From a virus, in the IMG/VR virus record IMGVR_UViG_3300042563_000557, positions 1-31,876 of that record: 31,876 nucleotides of DNA. One strand, 5' to 3'. Shown in pieces: positions 6,990 to 15,131 of the stretch. Made by a program: the position numbers and the translations under genes. The notes below the pieces were generated by a model. That model did not search any database. It saw only the letters and a list, made by a program, of their open reading frames with translations, and was not told the DNA's origin. The first letter of the stretch is position 1; each line of letters begins with the position of its first letter.

Positions 6990-8075
6990 ATGATTTATTG
7001 CATTGACGAAAATATCGACGAACCAATTATGCTAATTAACACCCACATCGGTTTTGACGAAGTGGACGGAATGGGTATTGACGGGGCGTTGTTTCAAAAA
7101 GAATTGTTATATTTGGACACGTTAGGAAAAAAACGTATTCAAATTTGGATAAATTCAATAGGCGGGGTTGTCATGGACGGATATTCGATAGCGTCGGCAA
7201 TCATTAAAACCAAAACACCCGTTGACACGTTTAACGTTGGTATTTGCGCAAGTATTGCGGGCGTGATTTTTATGTGTGGACGTAACCGCGTCGCAATGGA
7301 TTACAGTTTGTTAATGATACACAAACCAAGCGGGGGCAACGACGAAAAAGTTTTGGAGTTAATGAAAGAAAGTTTGGTAACAATGTTGACAGCAAAAAGC
7401 GGTTTAACAATGGAACAAGTTTCCGCATTAATGGACGCGACTAGTTGGATAAATGCAAGCGAATGTTTAAAAATGGGGTTCGCAACTGAAATCGAAAAAA
7501 CGGCAAAAGCCGAAACAATAACGGCAACGAATTACGCCGATATATTCACGCAAGCGAATAAGATTACAAATAAAATTTTAAAACCAATAATTAACAACAA
7601 AAAAATTATGTTAAAAGTAACAAACAAGTTAGGTTTAACCGAAGACGCAAACGAAGAAAGCATTTTGAACGCTATCGAAAAAATCGTCAACAGTTCAAAC
7701 GCGGAAGCCGAAACAATGAAAAAAACAATTTCGGACATGGAAACGGAATTGGCATCGTTAAAGGAAAAATACGACGCTATGATTATCGAAGTAGAAACAG
7801 AAAAAGAAATGTCCGAAGAAAAAGAAGCAACCGACATGGTTACTAATTTCGCAAAATTGGGACGTATCAAAAACGAAGACGAAAACGTAAAAATGTGGGT
7901 TAACCTTGCAAAAGCGGATTTTGACGGAACGAAAACAATAATCGAGAATTTGCCTTTAAATGTAATTGCAAATAAAATCGAAAACGAAGACAAAAAAGAC
8001 GAAACAGTTTTTAAAAACGGTTATGATTTTTTGAACTTTGAACAAAAACAAATTAACAACAAAAACAAAAAATAA
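6990..8075 (+). CDS. Prohead protease (ClpP-like, S14) fused to scaffold domain
   Basis: Residues 1-about 170 are a ClpP-type serine protease. WINSIGG is at 53-59, the nucleophile lies in GICASIAG (Ser88), and the histidine in LMIHKPSG (His111). An acidic candidate is Asp149, before SWINASECLKMGF. Residues about 207-361 are charged and helical (TMKKTISDMETELASLKEKY is a likely coiled coil), as expected for an internal scaffold. The protease trims the scaffold and prohead during capsid maturation, like Mu protein I. It is followed by the capsid gene after 6 bases. An internal ATG at 7608 probably makes the scaffold alone. Confidence 0.87.
   Translation: MIYCIDENIDEPIMLINTHIGFDEVDGMGIDGALFQKELLYLDTLGKKRIQIWINSIGGVVMDGYSIASAIIKTKTPVDTFNVGICASIAGVIFMCGRNRVAMDYSLLMIHKPSGGNDEKVLELMKESLVTMLTAKSGLTMEQVSALMDATSWINASECLKMGFATEIEKTAKAETITATNYADIFTQANKITNKILKPIINNKKIMLKVTNKLGLTEDANEESILNAIEKIVNSSNAEAETMKKTISDMETELASLKEKYDAMIIEVETEKEMSEEKEATDMVTNFAKLGRIKNEDENVKMWVNLAKADFDGTKTIIENLPLNVIANKIENEDKKDETVFKNGYDFLNFEQKQINNKNKK
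7608..8075 (+). CDS. Nested in-frame scaffold protein (internal start)
   Basis: ATG at 7608 is codon 207 of the protease-scaffold gene and is preceded by ACAAAAAAATTATG, the same context used by independent genes here (for example those starting at 3277, 11166 and 25284). Translation from it gives a 155-residue, helical, highly charged protein beginning MLKVTNKLGL, that is, the scaffold without the protease. Mu I/Z and lambda C/Nu3 use the same arrangement to make excess scaffold. The internal start is inferred from the initiation context. Confidence 0.55.
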   Translation: MLKVTNKLGLTEDANEESILNAIEKIVNSSNAEAETMKKTISDMETELASLKEKYDAMIIEVETEKEMSEEKEATDMVTNFAKLGRIKNEDENVKMWVNLAKADFDGTKTIIENLPLNVIANKIENEDKKDETVFKNGYDFLNFEQKQINNKNKK

Positions 8076-8081
8076 AAGAAT

Positions 8082-9071
8082 ATGTCAGTAAGTTTAACAA
8101 CAGCAAATTTTACCCAATTCGAAAAAGGGTTTTTTATCACGGAAGCCGTTATCGGTTTAGACACAATTAACAAAGGTTTGGCCTATGTTGCGCAAGGCGT
8201 ACATAATGACCAATACGCGTTCCCTGTATTAACGGCAAACGTAGTATTAAACCCAAGAACAGATTTACCTGTTGACAACGACACAACCGTTTTGTCAAAT
8301 AGAACGATTACGTTAGGAGCGTTTGAAGCGTTCGAAAAATTCGACCCGTCAATCTTTGAAAACCATTGGCACACAACAGAACTTGCAGACAAAATGTTGT
8401 CTCGTTCATTGCCTGCAACTTTCGTTAATTATTTAGGTTCATATTACACGGCAAAAACTTTTGCACCTGTTGAACGAATGATACATGAGGGGTCAATCTC
8501 TTACACAACTTCAGCTAGCACACCCGCATCGGCTAATTATTCAATCAAACATTTTGACGGTTTAATCAAACAAGCGTTAAACGCTACAACACCCGCTTTG
8601 CAAGTTGGAACGCCTATTGCTTTGACAAGTGCAAACATTATTGCAAAAATGGAATTGGCTAAAAACTTAATGCCGAAAGCATTATTAGCAAGCGCAGACC
8701 GTTACAAAAAACTAAAATTTATCATGTCAGTTGAAGACGCGCAAAAATATGAAGACGCGTTGGTAAATACAACCTACAAAAACAACGACACAACCGAAGC
8801 GGGTTTAAACCGTTACAAAGGTTATACAATTGAAGTAACAGCGGGTTTACCTGAAAACACTTTTTACTTTTGTGAAGCTACTTCACAGGTAACGTCAAAC
8901 ATTCAATTGGCTGTCGCTTCATTAGATAACCTTTCGTTTATCGTTGACCGTTACGTTTCATACGCGCAATTATGGTTTTACAAAGCAATTGCCAAAATGG
9001 GCGTTGGTATCGCAAAACCTAGCGAGTTTGTAATTTACACAACAAAAACACTTGCGAATTTCAACGCATAA
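8082..9071 (+). CDS. Major capsid protein
   Basis: A 329-residue protein directly after protease/scaffold, the usual place of the major head protein. It starts MSVSLTTANFTQFEKGFF, with no long delta domain because the scaffold is encoded separately. Length and the strand/helix mix (for example LGAFEAFEKFDPSIFENHW near 91-109, then LPATFVNYLGSYYTAKTF) suit the HK97-type fold of Mu-like capsids. Base usage is slightly less biased toward the CGAC/GCG-rich words of its neighbours, as often seen in highly expressed genes. It is followed by a strong hairpin terminator, consistent with high expression as the last gene of its unit. Confidence 0.85.
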   Translation: MSVSLTTANFTQFEKGFFITEAVIGLDTINKGLAYVAQGVHNDQYAFPVLTANVVLNPRTDLPVDNDTTVLSNRTITLGAFEAFEKFDPSIFENHWHTTELADKMLSRSLPATFVNYLGSYYTAKTFAPVERMIHEGSISYTTSASTPASANYSIKHFDGLIKQALNATTPALQVGTPIALTSANIIAKMELAKNLMPKALLASADRYKKLKFIMSVEDAQKYEDALVNTTYKNNDTTEAGLNRYKGYTIEVTAGLPENTFYFCEATSQVTSNIQLAVASLDNLSFIVDRYVSYAQLWFYKAIAKMGVGIAKPSEFVIYTTKTLANFNA

Positions 9072-9092
9072 TTTGAAAAAACTTTTTAAGAT

Positions 9093-9119
9093 AACCGCCT
9101 TTAAAATAGGCGGTTTTTC
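9093..9119 (+). terminator. Intrinsic terminator after the major capsid gene
   Basis: AACCGCCT (9093-9100) pairs perfectly with AGGCGGTT (9108-9115) across a 7-base loop, followed by a T run. No consensus promoter is visible between it and the sheath gene at 9154, so it may be a partial terminator that sets the capsid-to-tail transcript ratio. Confidence 0.85.
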
Positions 9120-9153
9120 TTAATTAATTTACAAACATAAACCAACAAAAAAA

Positions 9154-10680
9154 ATGGCTTTAAATAACATTAGTTTTGTAAAAGGAAAAGGCGGACTTGG
9201 GCGACCATTGGCGGGCAAGGACTACATTAGTGGACTTTTGTTTTATACAAATACGTTACCGAGTGGCTTTACCGCTACAAACAGAATAAAACAAATCTTT
9301 TCGGTTGCTGACGCCGTAGCGTTGGGAATTGGTAAAACATACGCAGACGAAACGCAAGCGTCGGGAGTTTATACCGTTACAGGAATGGGCGCAACGGGCG
9401 ACAGTATCGCGATTAACTTTTTAGAACCTGAAAGCAAAACAATTGTTTTAGGTACTTATGTTAAATTAGCGACAGACACAACCGTTTTACTAGTTGCAAC
9501 GGGAATTGTTAGCGCAATCAATGCAAATACTTACATTCACGGTTATAGCGCAACAGTTGGGGCGTTGGGAGCGTTTACAGTAAAAGCAAGAAAAGGACTT
9601 GGAATTTATGCAAATACCGTAGGACTTTTAACCGCTACAATCGCGGGAACAATTGCGGGAAGTTTAACGACGCCGTTTTCGGGTGGGGTTGCGTCTTTGC
9701 AAGCGACTTGGTATTATCATATTTCGGAATTTTTCAGAATTTCGCCAAAAGGTTTTCTTTGGTTAAATTTTCAAGCCGTACCCGCTTCGTACACTTATGC
9801 GGAAATACAATCGTTTCAAGAGTTCACAGGGGGCGCAATGCGTCAACTTGGTATCTTTGTAGATAGTAAAGCATTGGCGGTTTCAGATACAACAGCAATT
9901 CAAAGCATTTGTAATTTATTGGACGCGGAAAAAATGCCTTTATCGGTAATTTATGCGGGCGATATTAAATTGGTTACAACGATTTCAACTTTGACGGATT
10001 TGGCGACATTTTCAAACAATAAAGTTTCAATTGTTATAGGTCAGGACGGAGCAGGACAAGGGAACGCAATTTGGTACGCAACGGGCAAATCAGTTACAAC
10101 TTTAGGCGCAACGCTTGGGGCGGTTTCATTATCAGCAGTTAGCGAGAATATCGGTTGGGTTGCCAAATTTGACATGTCAAACGGTATCGAATTAGATACT
10201 ATTGCATTTGCAAACGGGGTTAAATTTTCGGACGCGTCAATTACGACGACATTATTAGACGCAATTGATTTAAAAAGATATGTTTTTTTAAGAACATTCC
10301 CAAACAAATCGGGTTCGTTTCACAATGACAGTCACACGGCAATTTCACAGTCTAGCGATTACGCGTATATTGAAAATAACCGAGTAATTGACAAAGCAAT
10401 TAGAGGAGTTGACGAAGCGTTGACACCTTCGTTAAATAGTCCTTTATTGTTAAACGCAAACGGAACTTTGGCAAATAGTACGGTTTCTTTTTTAACAGGA
10501 CAGGCGAGCGTAATAACTGACGAAATGTTGAGAAATGGCGAAGCGTCCGCAATTAGCGTGACAATTGACCCAAATCAAAACGTCGCAAGTACATCAAAAG
10601 TAATTGTCGCAATAGACATTGTTCCGATAGGAGTTGCGCGCAATATAGTTGTTAACATCGGATTTAAAACATCATTATAA
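9154..10680 (+). CDS. Contractile tail sheath protein (DUF2586-like)
   Basis: A 508-residue protein with the features of Bacteroidetes phage sheath proteins. N-terminal MALNNISFVKGKGGLGRP is followed by a long beta-rich variable region. Near the C-terminus stands YVFLRTFPNKSGSFHNDSH with NNRVIDKAIRG soon after (about 380-430), the conserved sheath core that forms contacts between subunits. The next gene is the tail tube, the normal order. This gene is the main evidence that the phage has a contractile tail. It starts in CAAAAAAAATGG about 35 bases after the capsid terminator. Confidence 0.85.
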   Translation: MALNNISFVKGKGGLGRPLAGKDYISGLLFYTNTLPSGFTATNRIKQIFSVADAVALGIGKTYADETQASGVYTVTGMGATGDSIAINFLEPESKTIVLGTYVKLATDTTVLLVATGIVSAINANTYIHGYSATVGALGAFTVKARKGLGIYANTVGLLTATIAGTIAGSLTTPFSGGVASLQATWYYHISEFFRISPKGFLWLNFQAVPASYTYAEIQSFQEFTGGAMRQLGIFVDSKALAVSDTTAIQSICNLLDAEKMPLSVIYAGDIKLVTTISTLTDLATFSNNKVSIVIGQDGAGQGNAIWYATGKSVTTLGATLGAVSLSAVSENIGWVAKFDMSNGIELDTIAFANGVKFSDASITTTLLDAIDLKRYVFLRTFPNKSGSFHNDSHTAISQSSDYAYIENNRVIDKAIRGVDEALTPSLNSPLLLNANGTLANSTVSFLTGQASVITDEMLRNGEASAISVTIDPNQNVASTSKVIVAIDIVPIGVARNIVVNIGFKTSL

Positions 10681-10682
10681 TC

Positions 10683-11102
10683 ATGGCAACACCATTAATT
10701 AACGGCATCAATTACAGTTGGGCGAACGTTAAAGTAATTTTGTTCGGGGTTCCTGTTGTGGGAATTACAAAAATCGAATACAAAATTAAACAGAAAAAAG
10801 AGAACCAATATGGCGCAGGGTACGAACCAATTTCGCGCGGTTATGGGAATAAAGAATATGAGGGAAGTATCGAAATTTATTCCGACGAATTAAAGCGAAT
10901 TATCGCAAGCGCCCCAAACAACGATTTAATGCAAATACCGCCGTTTAAAATTCACGTTCTTTTTGAAAGTGGCGCGGGGGTTTTAGTAACCGAAGACGTT
11001 TTGGCAATGTGCGAATTTACGGAAGAAGGTTTGAGCGCTTCGCAGGGAGACACAAAACTTTTAGTATCTTTGCCGTTAGTTATCGGACAAATCAGTCGAT
11101 AA
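10683..11102 (+). CDS. Tail tube protein
   Basis: This 139-residue, beta-rich protein follows the sheath gene by 2 bases. It contains the tube-family phrase YEPISRGYGNKEYEGSIEIY (about residues 43-62), then SDELKRI and a C-terminal strand LLVSLPLVIG. It would polymerise inside the sheath into the DNA conduit. A perfect 10-base-pair hairpin follows the stop at 11118-11143. Confidence 0.85.
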   Translation: MATPLINGINYSWANVKVILFGVPVVGITKIEYKIKQKKENQYGAGYEPISRGYGNKEYEGSIEIYSDELKRIIASAPNNDLMQIPPFKIHVLFESGAGVLVTEDVLAMCEFTEEGLSASQGDTKLLVSLPLVIGQISR

Positions 11103-11117
11103 ATTAAAAGAAACAAT

Positions 11118-11143
11118 AAAACCCGTCAAATTCGACGGGTTTT
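11118..11143 (+). terminator. Hairpin between tube and tail-chaperone genes
   Basis: AAAACCCGTC (11118-11127) and GACGGGTTTT (11134-11143) form a perfect 10-bp stem with a 6-base loop. The 3' arm supplies a short T run. The tail genes downstream show no promoter of their own, so this is probably an attenuator that lowers expression of the chaperone and tape measure relative to sheath and tube, rather than a full stop. Confidence 0.75.
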
Positions 11144-11165
11144 AATTCACTAAATTATTAAAATT

Positions 11166-11480
11166 ATGGAAGCACAAAAAAAAGCGGAAGCGTTAAGCAT
11201 CAAATTAAATTGTAAAGTATTGCCAATCGTATTTCACGACGAAGAAACAGGCGAAGACATTATCGGGTTTATAAAAGAACCGTCGCGAATGGTAAAACTT
11301 CGCGTAATGGATAAAGCAATGACCGCACCGATTACAGCGTCGGCCGAATTATTCGACAGTGTTTTCGTTGAAGACGAAAGCGACAAACGTTTTTTGTCAG
11401 ACGATAAATATTATTTAGGCGCTACAATGGAAGCATTTAAAACGGTTGAAATGGCGGTAAATACTTTTAAAAAAAAATAG
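11166..11480 (+). CDS. Tail assembly chaperone, short (zero-frame) product
   Basis: A 104-residue acidic protein located between tube and tape measure, the fixed position of tail assembly chaperones (lambda G/GT and P2 E/E' equivalents). It begins MEAQKKAEALSIKLNCKV and ends in TVEMAVNTFKKK. The final codons are three AAA lysines inside a run of nine A, then TAG. Such chaperones coat the tape measure before tube polymerisation. Sequence families here diverge quickly, so the call rests on position plus the frameshift site. Confidence 0.72.
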   Translation: MEAQKKAEALSIKLNCKVLPIVFHDEETGEDIIGFIKEPSRMVKLRVMDKAMTAPITASAELFDSVFVEDESDKRFLSDDKYYLGATMEAFKTVEMAVNTFKKK

Positions 11481-11650
11481 AAGACTACACCATTACTGAA
11501 CAAAGTAGCGAAGAAACGAGAATGATTGCGTTACTTCGCTACTTTTCGCATTTTACACTAGACGTTGAAAATATGACCGAAGACGAATTGGCTAAAAATT
11601 GGGGTCAATTACAATACGCATTAAAACAAACGGGACAATATAATAATTAA
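11166..11650 (+). CDS. Tail assembly chaperone, extended product by -1 frameshift at 11469-11477
   Basis: A -1 slip in the A9 run re-reads the last A and continues ATA GAA GAC TAC, giving 57 further codons to the TAA at 11648-11650 and a 161-residue fusion. The extension reads IEDYTITEQSSEE, then MIALLRYFSHFTLDVENM and KNWGQLQYALKQTG, a plausible folded helical domain that has no good start of its own. The tape measure begins 4 bases later. The coordinates span both frames. This is the usual way contractile and long-tailed phages make the G-T type protein in small amounts. Confidence 0.75.
11469..11477 (+). promoter_or_regulatory. Slippery A9 frameshift site
   Basis: Nine adenines (three in-frame AAA codons) directly before the zero-frame TAG offer A AAA AAA slippery heptamers for a -1 shift. 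The downstream -1 frame is open for 57 codons up to the tape measure gene. Confidence 0.75.
11502..11545 (+). promoter_or_regulatory. Downstream hairpin of the frameshift site
   Basis: AAAGTAGCGAAG (11502-11513) pairs perfectly with CTTCGCTACTTT (11534-11545) over a 20-base loop, giving a 12-bp stem. It begins 24 bases after the A run, longer than the usual 5-9 base spacer, so it may stimulate the shift indirectly or protect/attenuate the message. Confidence 0.65.
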
Positions 11651-11653
11651 ACA

Positions 11654-13267
11654 ATGGATAATCAAATAAGGTACACCGTAACGGCAAACGATATGTTATC
11701 GGGCAAGTTGCAAAGCATGAACCAAAACGCGGGTTTTCTTAATTCGACAATGGGAAATTTGGGCAACGTAATCACGGGCGCATTTTCAATTTATGCGGTT
11801 TCGGCATTTGCAAAATCAGTTGTAAGCGCAGGAACAACCGTCGAAAATGCGACGACGGGGTTAACTACACTTTTGGGAGACGCAAGCGAAGCAACGCGAG
11901 TTGTCCAAAATACAATGCAGGACGCAACAAAAACGCCGTTTGCGTTTGAGGGTTTGTTGAGTGCAAACAAAGCATTAATCGGCGCAGGAATTGGCGCAGA
12001 TAGGGCAAGGGCGGACGTTTTGAATTTAGCCAACGCAATTTCGGCAACAGGTGGCGGGGACGACGAATTGGGGCGAATGGTTGTAAATTTACAGCAAATC
12101 AGTAACACAGGAAAAGCAACGGCGCAGGATATTAAACAATTTGCGTTCGCAGGGGTTAATATTTACAAAGTATTATCAGACGCAACGGGCAAGCCTATTT
12201 CTAAAATTAAAGAAATGGGCGTTTCTTACGACATGCTTACAATGGCATTGGCAAAAGCGCATGAAAAGGGCGGTATTTATTACAATGGTTTGGAAAACAT
12301 GGCAGGAAATACAAGCGTACGAATTTCGAACGTTGGCGACGCCGTTTTTCAATTTATGAACGACGTATTTACACAGTCAAAACCATTTATTGACGCGGTT
12401 TTAAATTCTGTTTTGGGTTTAATTTCAGGCGTTCGGGATTTAGTAAGTTGGTTTAAACAACATCAGGAAATCACAAAAAGTTTAGGCGTTTTTTTAGGAA
12501 CCGTTGTTGGGGTTATTTTGGTTTATAATGCACAACAAAAATTGTCCGCAATGTATACGGCATTTACAACAGCATCGTTTATTGCAAATACTTTTGCAAC
12601 GGGAGCAATGACCGCAGGATTTGCGGGGGCGTCAACGGGCGGAATGGTACTTGCGGGAGTTATGGCGCTAATAAATGCGGTTAACCCTTTTACATGGATT
12701 GTAATTGCAATCGGGGCGGTTGTGACGGCGGTTTATTATTGTTACCAACAATTTGAAGTATTCAGGGGCGTAATCTTTGCAATTGGTAACGTAATAAAAA
12801 CATACGTCGGAATTTGGGGCGATATGTTTTCGGGTTTGGGTCAAATTTTAAAGGGCGTTTTTACATTAGATTTTGAAACGGTAAAAGCGGGTTTTAATAA
12901 AATAACCGACACAATAAGGGGGTCGGCTATGCGTTTAGGAAAATCGGCAAAGGACGGCTACACGGCAGGAATTGGCGATTTTGCAAAAGACCAAGAAGCG
13001 GGCAAAGAGGGCAAAACAAAAAACGCGCTTGCAAGGGTTAAACCTATGGCATTAAATACAGGCGAAACGGCAGGAAAAGAGAAAAAAGGAACGGCGGGCG
13101 TTTCAGGTAGCAAAGTCGTAACGGTAAACGTCACAATAGGCAATTTAATAAACGATTTTAGAATACAGACGACAAACATACAAGAAAGTACAACAGCGAT
13201 AAAAGACAAGGTTTTGCAAGCGTTAACGAGCGCGGTAAACGATAGCCAATTAGTCGCAGGAAATTAA
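11654..13267 (+). CDS. Tape measure protein (short)
   Basis: A 537-residue protein with a tape-measure N-terminal domain: FSIYAVSAFAKSVVSAG (about 44-60), FEGLLSANKALIGAGIG (97-113), and NLQQISNTGKATAQDIKQFA near 145-164. Hydrophobic alanine/glycine-rich segments in the middle (for example VVGVILVYNAQQ and GGMVLAGVMALINAVNPFTW) look like membrane-active helices used in DNA passage. The length, at about 1.5 angstrom per residue, predicts a tail of roughly 80 nm. It follows the chaperone extension by 3 bases, as expected. Confidence 0.88.
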   Translation: MDNQIRYTVTANDMLSGKLQSMNQNAGFLNSTMGNLGNVITGAFSIYAVSAFAKSVVSAGTTVENATTGLTTLLGDASEATRVVQNTMQDATKTPFAFEGLLSANKALIGAGIGADRARADVLNLANAISATGGGDDELGRMVVNLQQISNTGKATAQDIKQFAFAGVNIYKVLSDATGKPISKIKEMGVSYDMLTMALAKAHEKGGIYYNGLENMAGNTSVRISNVGDAVFQFMNDVFTQSKPFIDAVLNSVLGLISGVRDLVSWFKQHQEITKSLGVFLGTVVGVILVYNAQQKLSAMYTAFTTASFIANTFATGAMTAGFAGASTGGMVLAGVMALINAVNPFTWIVIAIGAVVTAVYYCYQQFEVFRGVIFAIGNVIKTYVGIWGDMFSGLGQILKGVFTLDFETVKAGFNKITDTIRGSAMRLGKSAKDGYTAGIGDFAKDQEAGKEGKTKNALARVKPMALNTGETAGKEKKGTAGVSGSKVVTVNVTIGNLINDFRIQTTNIQESTTAIKDKVLQALTSAVNDSQLVAGN

Positions 13268-13274
13268 AAATAAA

Positions 13275-13925
13275 ATGGAAAATTTTAGAGTACCCAAAAA
13301 ATTAGAAAATCCGTTGTTATTAAATACCGTCGTTAGTTCGGCGGTTTTTGGACTTGCAAACTTTGCGGGTTTGAATAATATTAAAATAATGGACGCGCAA
13401 AATTCGCCGTATATTAAAAGCGACGTTCAAAACGGATTTATTAAAGGAGACGTCCCAACGCAAAAATTTATTTCAAAACTTGGTACGGTTGTTTATTCAA
13501 ATATCATATTTAACGCGGGCGTAATATTGGACGAAAACGGCGTCGCCGATAGTTGGAACGATTTTCGAATTGACGACGTTTTATTGGCCGTTTCGCAAAG
13601 TAAAAAAATAATCACAACGGAAATTCAGGGACGCGACGGAACGGTTAAAGAATACATCGGTTTGGACGATTTCCAAATACAAATCACAGGCCGTTTAAAT
13701 GGAACCTATAACGTAAACCCGAAAGACTTAACGCGCCAATTAAAAATAATTTTGTCAGCAGGGCAACCGTTGGAAATAACGTCTTGGTATTTGCAAAATT
13801 TGGACATTACGGACATAGTTGTTAAGGATTTCAATTTCGGGCAAACAGAGGGCGAATATAGTACGCAATATTTTACGATTAACGCATTATCGGACAAACG
13901 ATTTGAAGCCAAAATAATATCATAA
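13275..13925 (+). CDS. DUF6046-like tail/baseplate protein
   Basis: A 216-residue protein between tape measure and hub. It contains GVADSWNDFRIDDVLLAVSQ (about 92-111), TTEIQGRDGTVKEYIGLDDF and QITGRLNGTYN, a pattern I associate with DUF6046 proteins of Bacteroidetes phages and tail-like islands. The position equals that of the LysM-type gpU/gp53 initiator proteins that link tube to baseplate hub. The stop overlaps the ATG of the next gene by one base. Family call moderately sure; role by position. Confidence 0.62.
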   Translation: MENFRVPKKLENPLLLNTVVSSAVFGLANFAGLNNIKIMDAQNSPYIKSDVQNGFIKGDVPTQKFISKLGTVVYSNIIFNAGVILDENGVADSWNDFRIDDVLLAVSQSKKIITTEIQGRDGTVKEYIGLDDFQIQITGRLNGTYNVNPKDLTRQLKIILSAGQPLEITSWYLQNLDITDIVVKDFNFGQTEGEYSTQYFTINALSDKRFEAKIIS

Positions 13926-15130
13926 TGTTAAAACCTGTCACAAATATAACAATCACGCAAAGAACGGATTTTACTAATTCCGAAAGCGTAATAACGAAAA
14001 GGTCAAAAGTTTTTTTCTTTGACTTTTGCAACAGTTGGGAAATAAACGACGGTTGGGAAAACATGACAACGGGCGGGAAAATAATTTTTCCGAAAAATAT
14101 GTCAGTTGTGGACGCGGAAACAAAAACTACAATGTCTTTTTTTGGTAAAAATAAAAATATTGCAGGGTTTAACGGTGCGCCTTTATTAATGCGTGGCGAC
14201 AAAGTAAAAGTCGAAGCGTTTTATATTTATTACGACGACAATTTAAGCGAAAAACAAACCGAAAAACGTTTGGTTTTTGACGGTTATATTACAAAAATAA
14301 ACGCAAAAACACCCGTCGAAATAGAAGTCGAAGACAATATGTATTTATTAAAACAATTACCCATGACCAACGGCGCCTATGGTTCGGGCGTAAGTTTGGA
14401 AACGATATTGACAAACGCGTTAATTGGCACGGGTTTAACGGTTAATCAATTAACGACAACGAAATTGACTTGGGACAATTCTTTGTTAATGATTGAAAAC
14501 ATGACAATTGCGCAATTTTTAGAAAAATTAAGAAAAGACGCGTTTTTGCATTGTTATTTTAGGGGTACTGAATTACGCGTCGGGTCAATTGTTTACATCG
14601 AAGCCGAAGCCAAAACGAAAACGTTTCAATTTCAGGAAAATATAATTTCGTCCGATTTGACATTTGTACGAAAAGACGACATAGTTTTGTCGGCGGTTGC
14701 ATCAAATCACATCGAAGAATTAACAGGGAAAACGACAAAAGACGGTCACGCAAAGACTAGAAATTCACGCATCGAAGTTTTAGTTTGGTTTGACCGTTCG
14801 GGCAAATTTCAAAGCAAAGAAGTGAAAAAAGGCGACAAACCCGACGCAAATGTCGACGGCGAACGCAAAACATTTCACTTTTTAGAAGCAAAAACGACGG
14901 CCGATTTAATTAGTTTAGCAAAAGCGAGTTTACAAAAATACTATTACACAGGATTTAAGGGAAGTTTTACAACTTTCGGAACGCCTAGCGTGGATTTTGG
15001 AGACAACGCAATCATAATTAACGACATTTTACCCGAGCAAAACGGAACGTATAAAATAAAAGCCGTTAATATTTCGGGCGGGGTTAATGGATTTCGTCAA
15101 AAAATAGAATTAGATTATAAAATCAAATAA
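13925..15130 (+). CDS. Baseplate hub protein (gpD/gp27-like)
   Basis: A 401-residue protein in the hub position, between the tube initiator candidate and the spike gene. It is beta-rich with a strand-laden first half (ENMTTGGKIIFPKNM, GDKVKVEAFYIYYDD), a middle segment LPMTNGAYGSGVSLETILTN typical of hub barrel domains, and LRKDAFLHCYFRGTELRVG near 201-219. P2 gpD/T4 gp27-type hubs form the trimer beneath the tail tube that holds the spike. Sequence identity to named families cannot be judged by eye, but the gene order makes the call fairly safe. Confidence 0.75.
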   Translation: MLKPVTNITITQRTDFTNSESVITKRSKVFFFDFCNSWEINDGWENMTTGGKIIFPKNMSVVDAETKTTMSFFGKNKNIAGFNGAPLLMRGDKVKVEAFYIYYDDNLSEKQTEKRLVFDGYITKINAKTPVEIEVEDNMYLLKQLPMTNGAYGSGVSLETILTNALIGTGLTVNQLTTTKLTWDNSLLMIENMTIAQFLEKLRKDAFLHCYFRGTELRVGSIVYIEAEAKTKTFQFQENIISSDLTFVRKDDIVLSAVASNHIEELTGKTTKDGHAKTRNSRIEVLVWFDRSGKFQSKEVKKGDKPDANVDGERKTFHFLEAKTTADLISLAKASLQKYYYTGFKGSFTTFGTPSVDFGDNAIIINDILPEQNGTYKIKAVNISGGVNGFRQKIELDYKIK

Positions 15131-15131
15131 A

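Noticed and set aside
9843-9850. TATCTTTG boxes inside coding genes (near 4161, 9851, 30423 and 31413)
   Set aside because: They match the -7 consensus but lie within conserved coding sequence, have no suitable -33 box at 19-21 bases, and do not precede gene starts.
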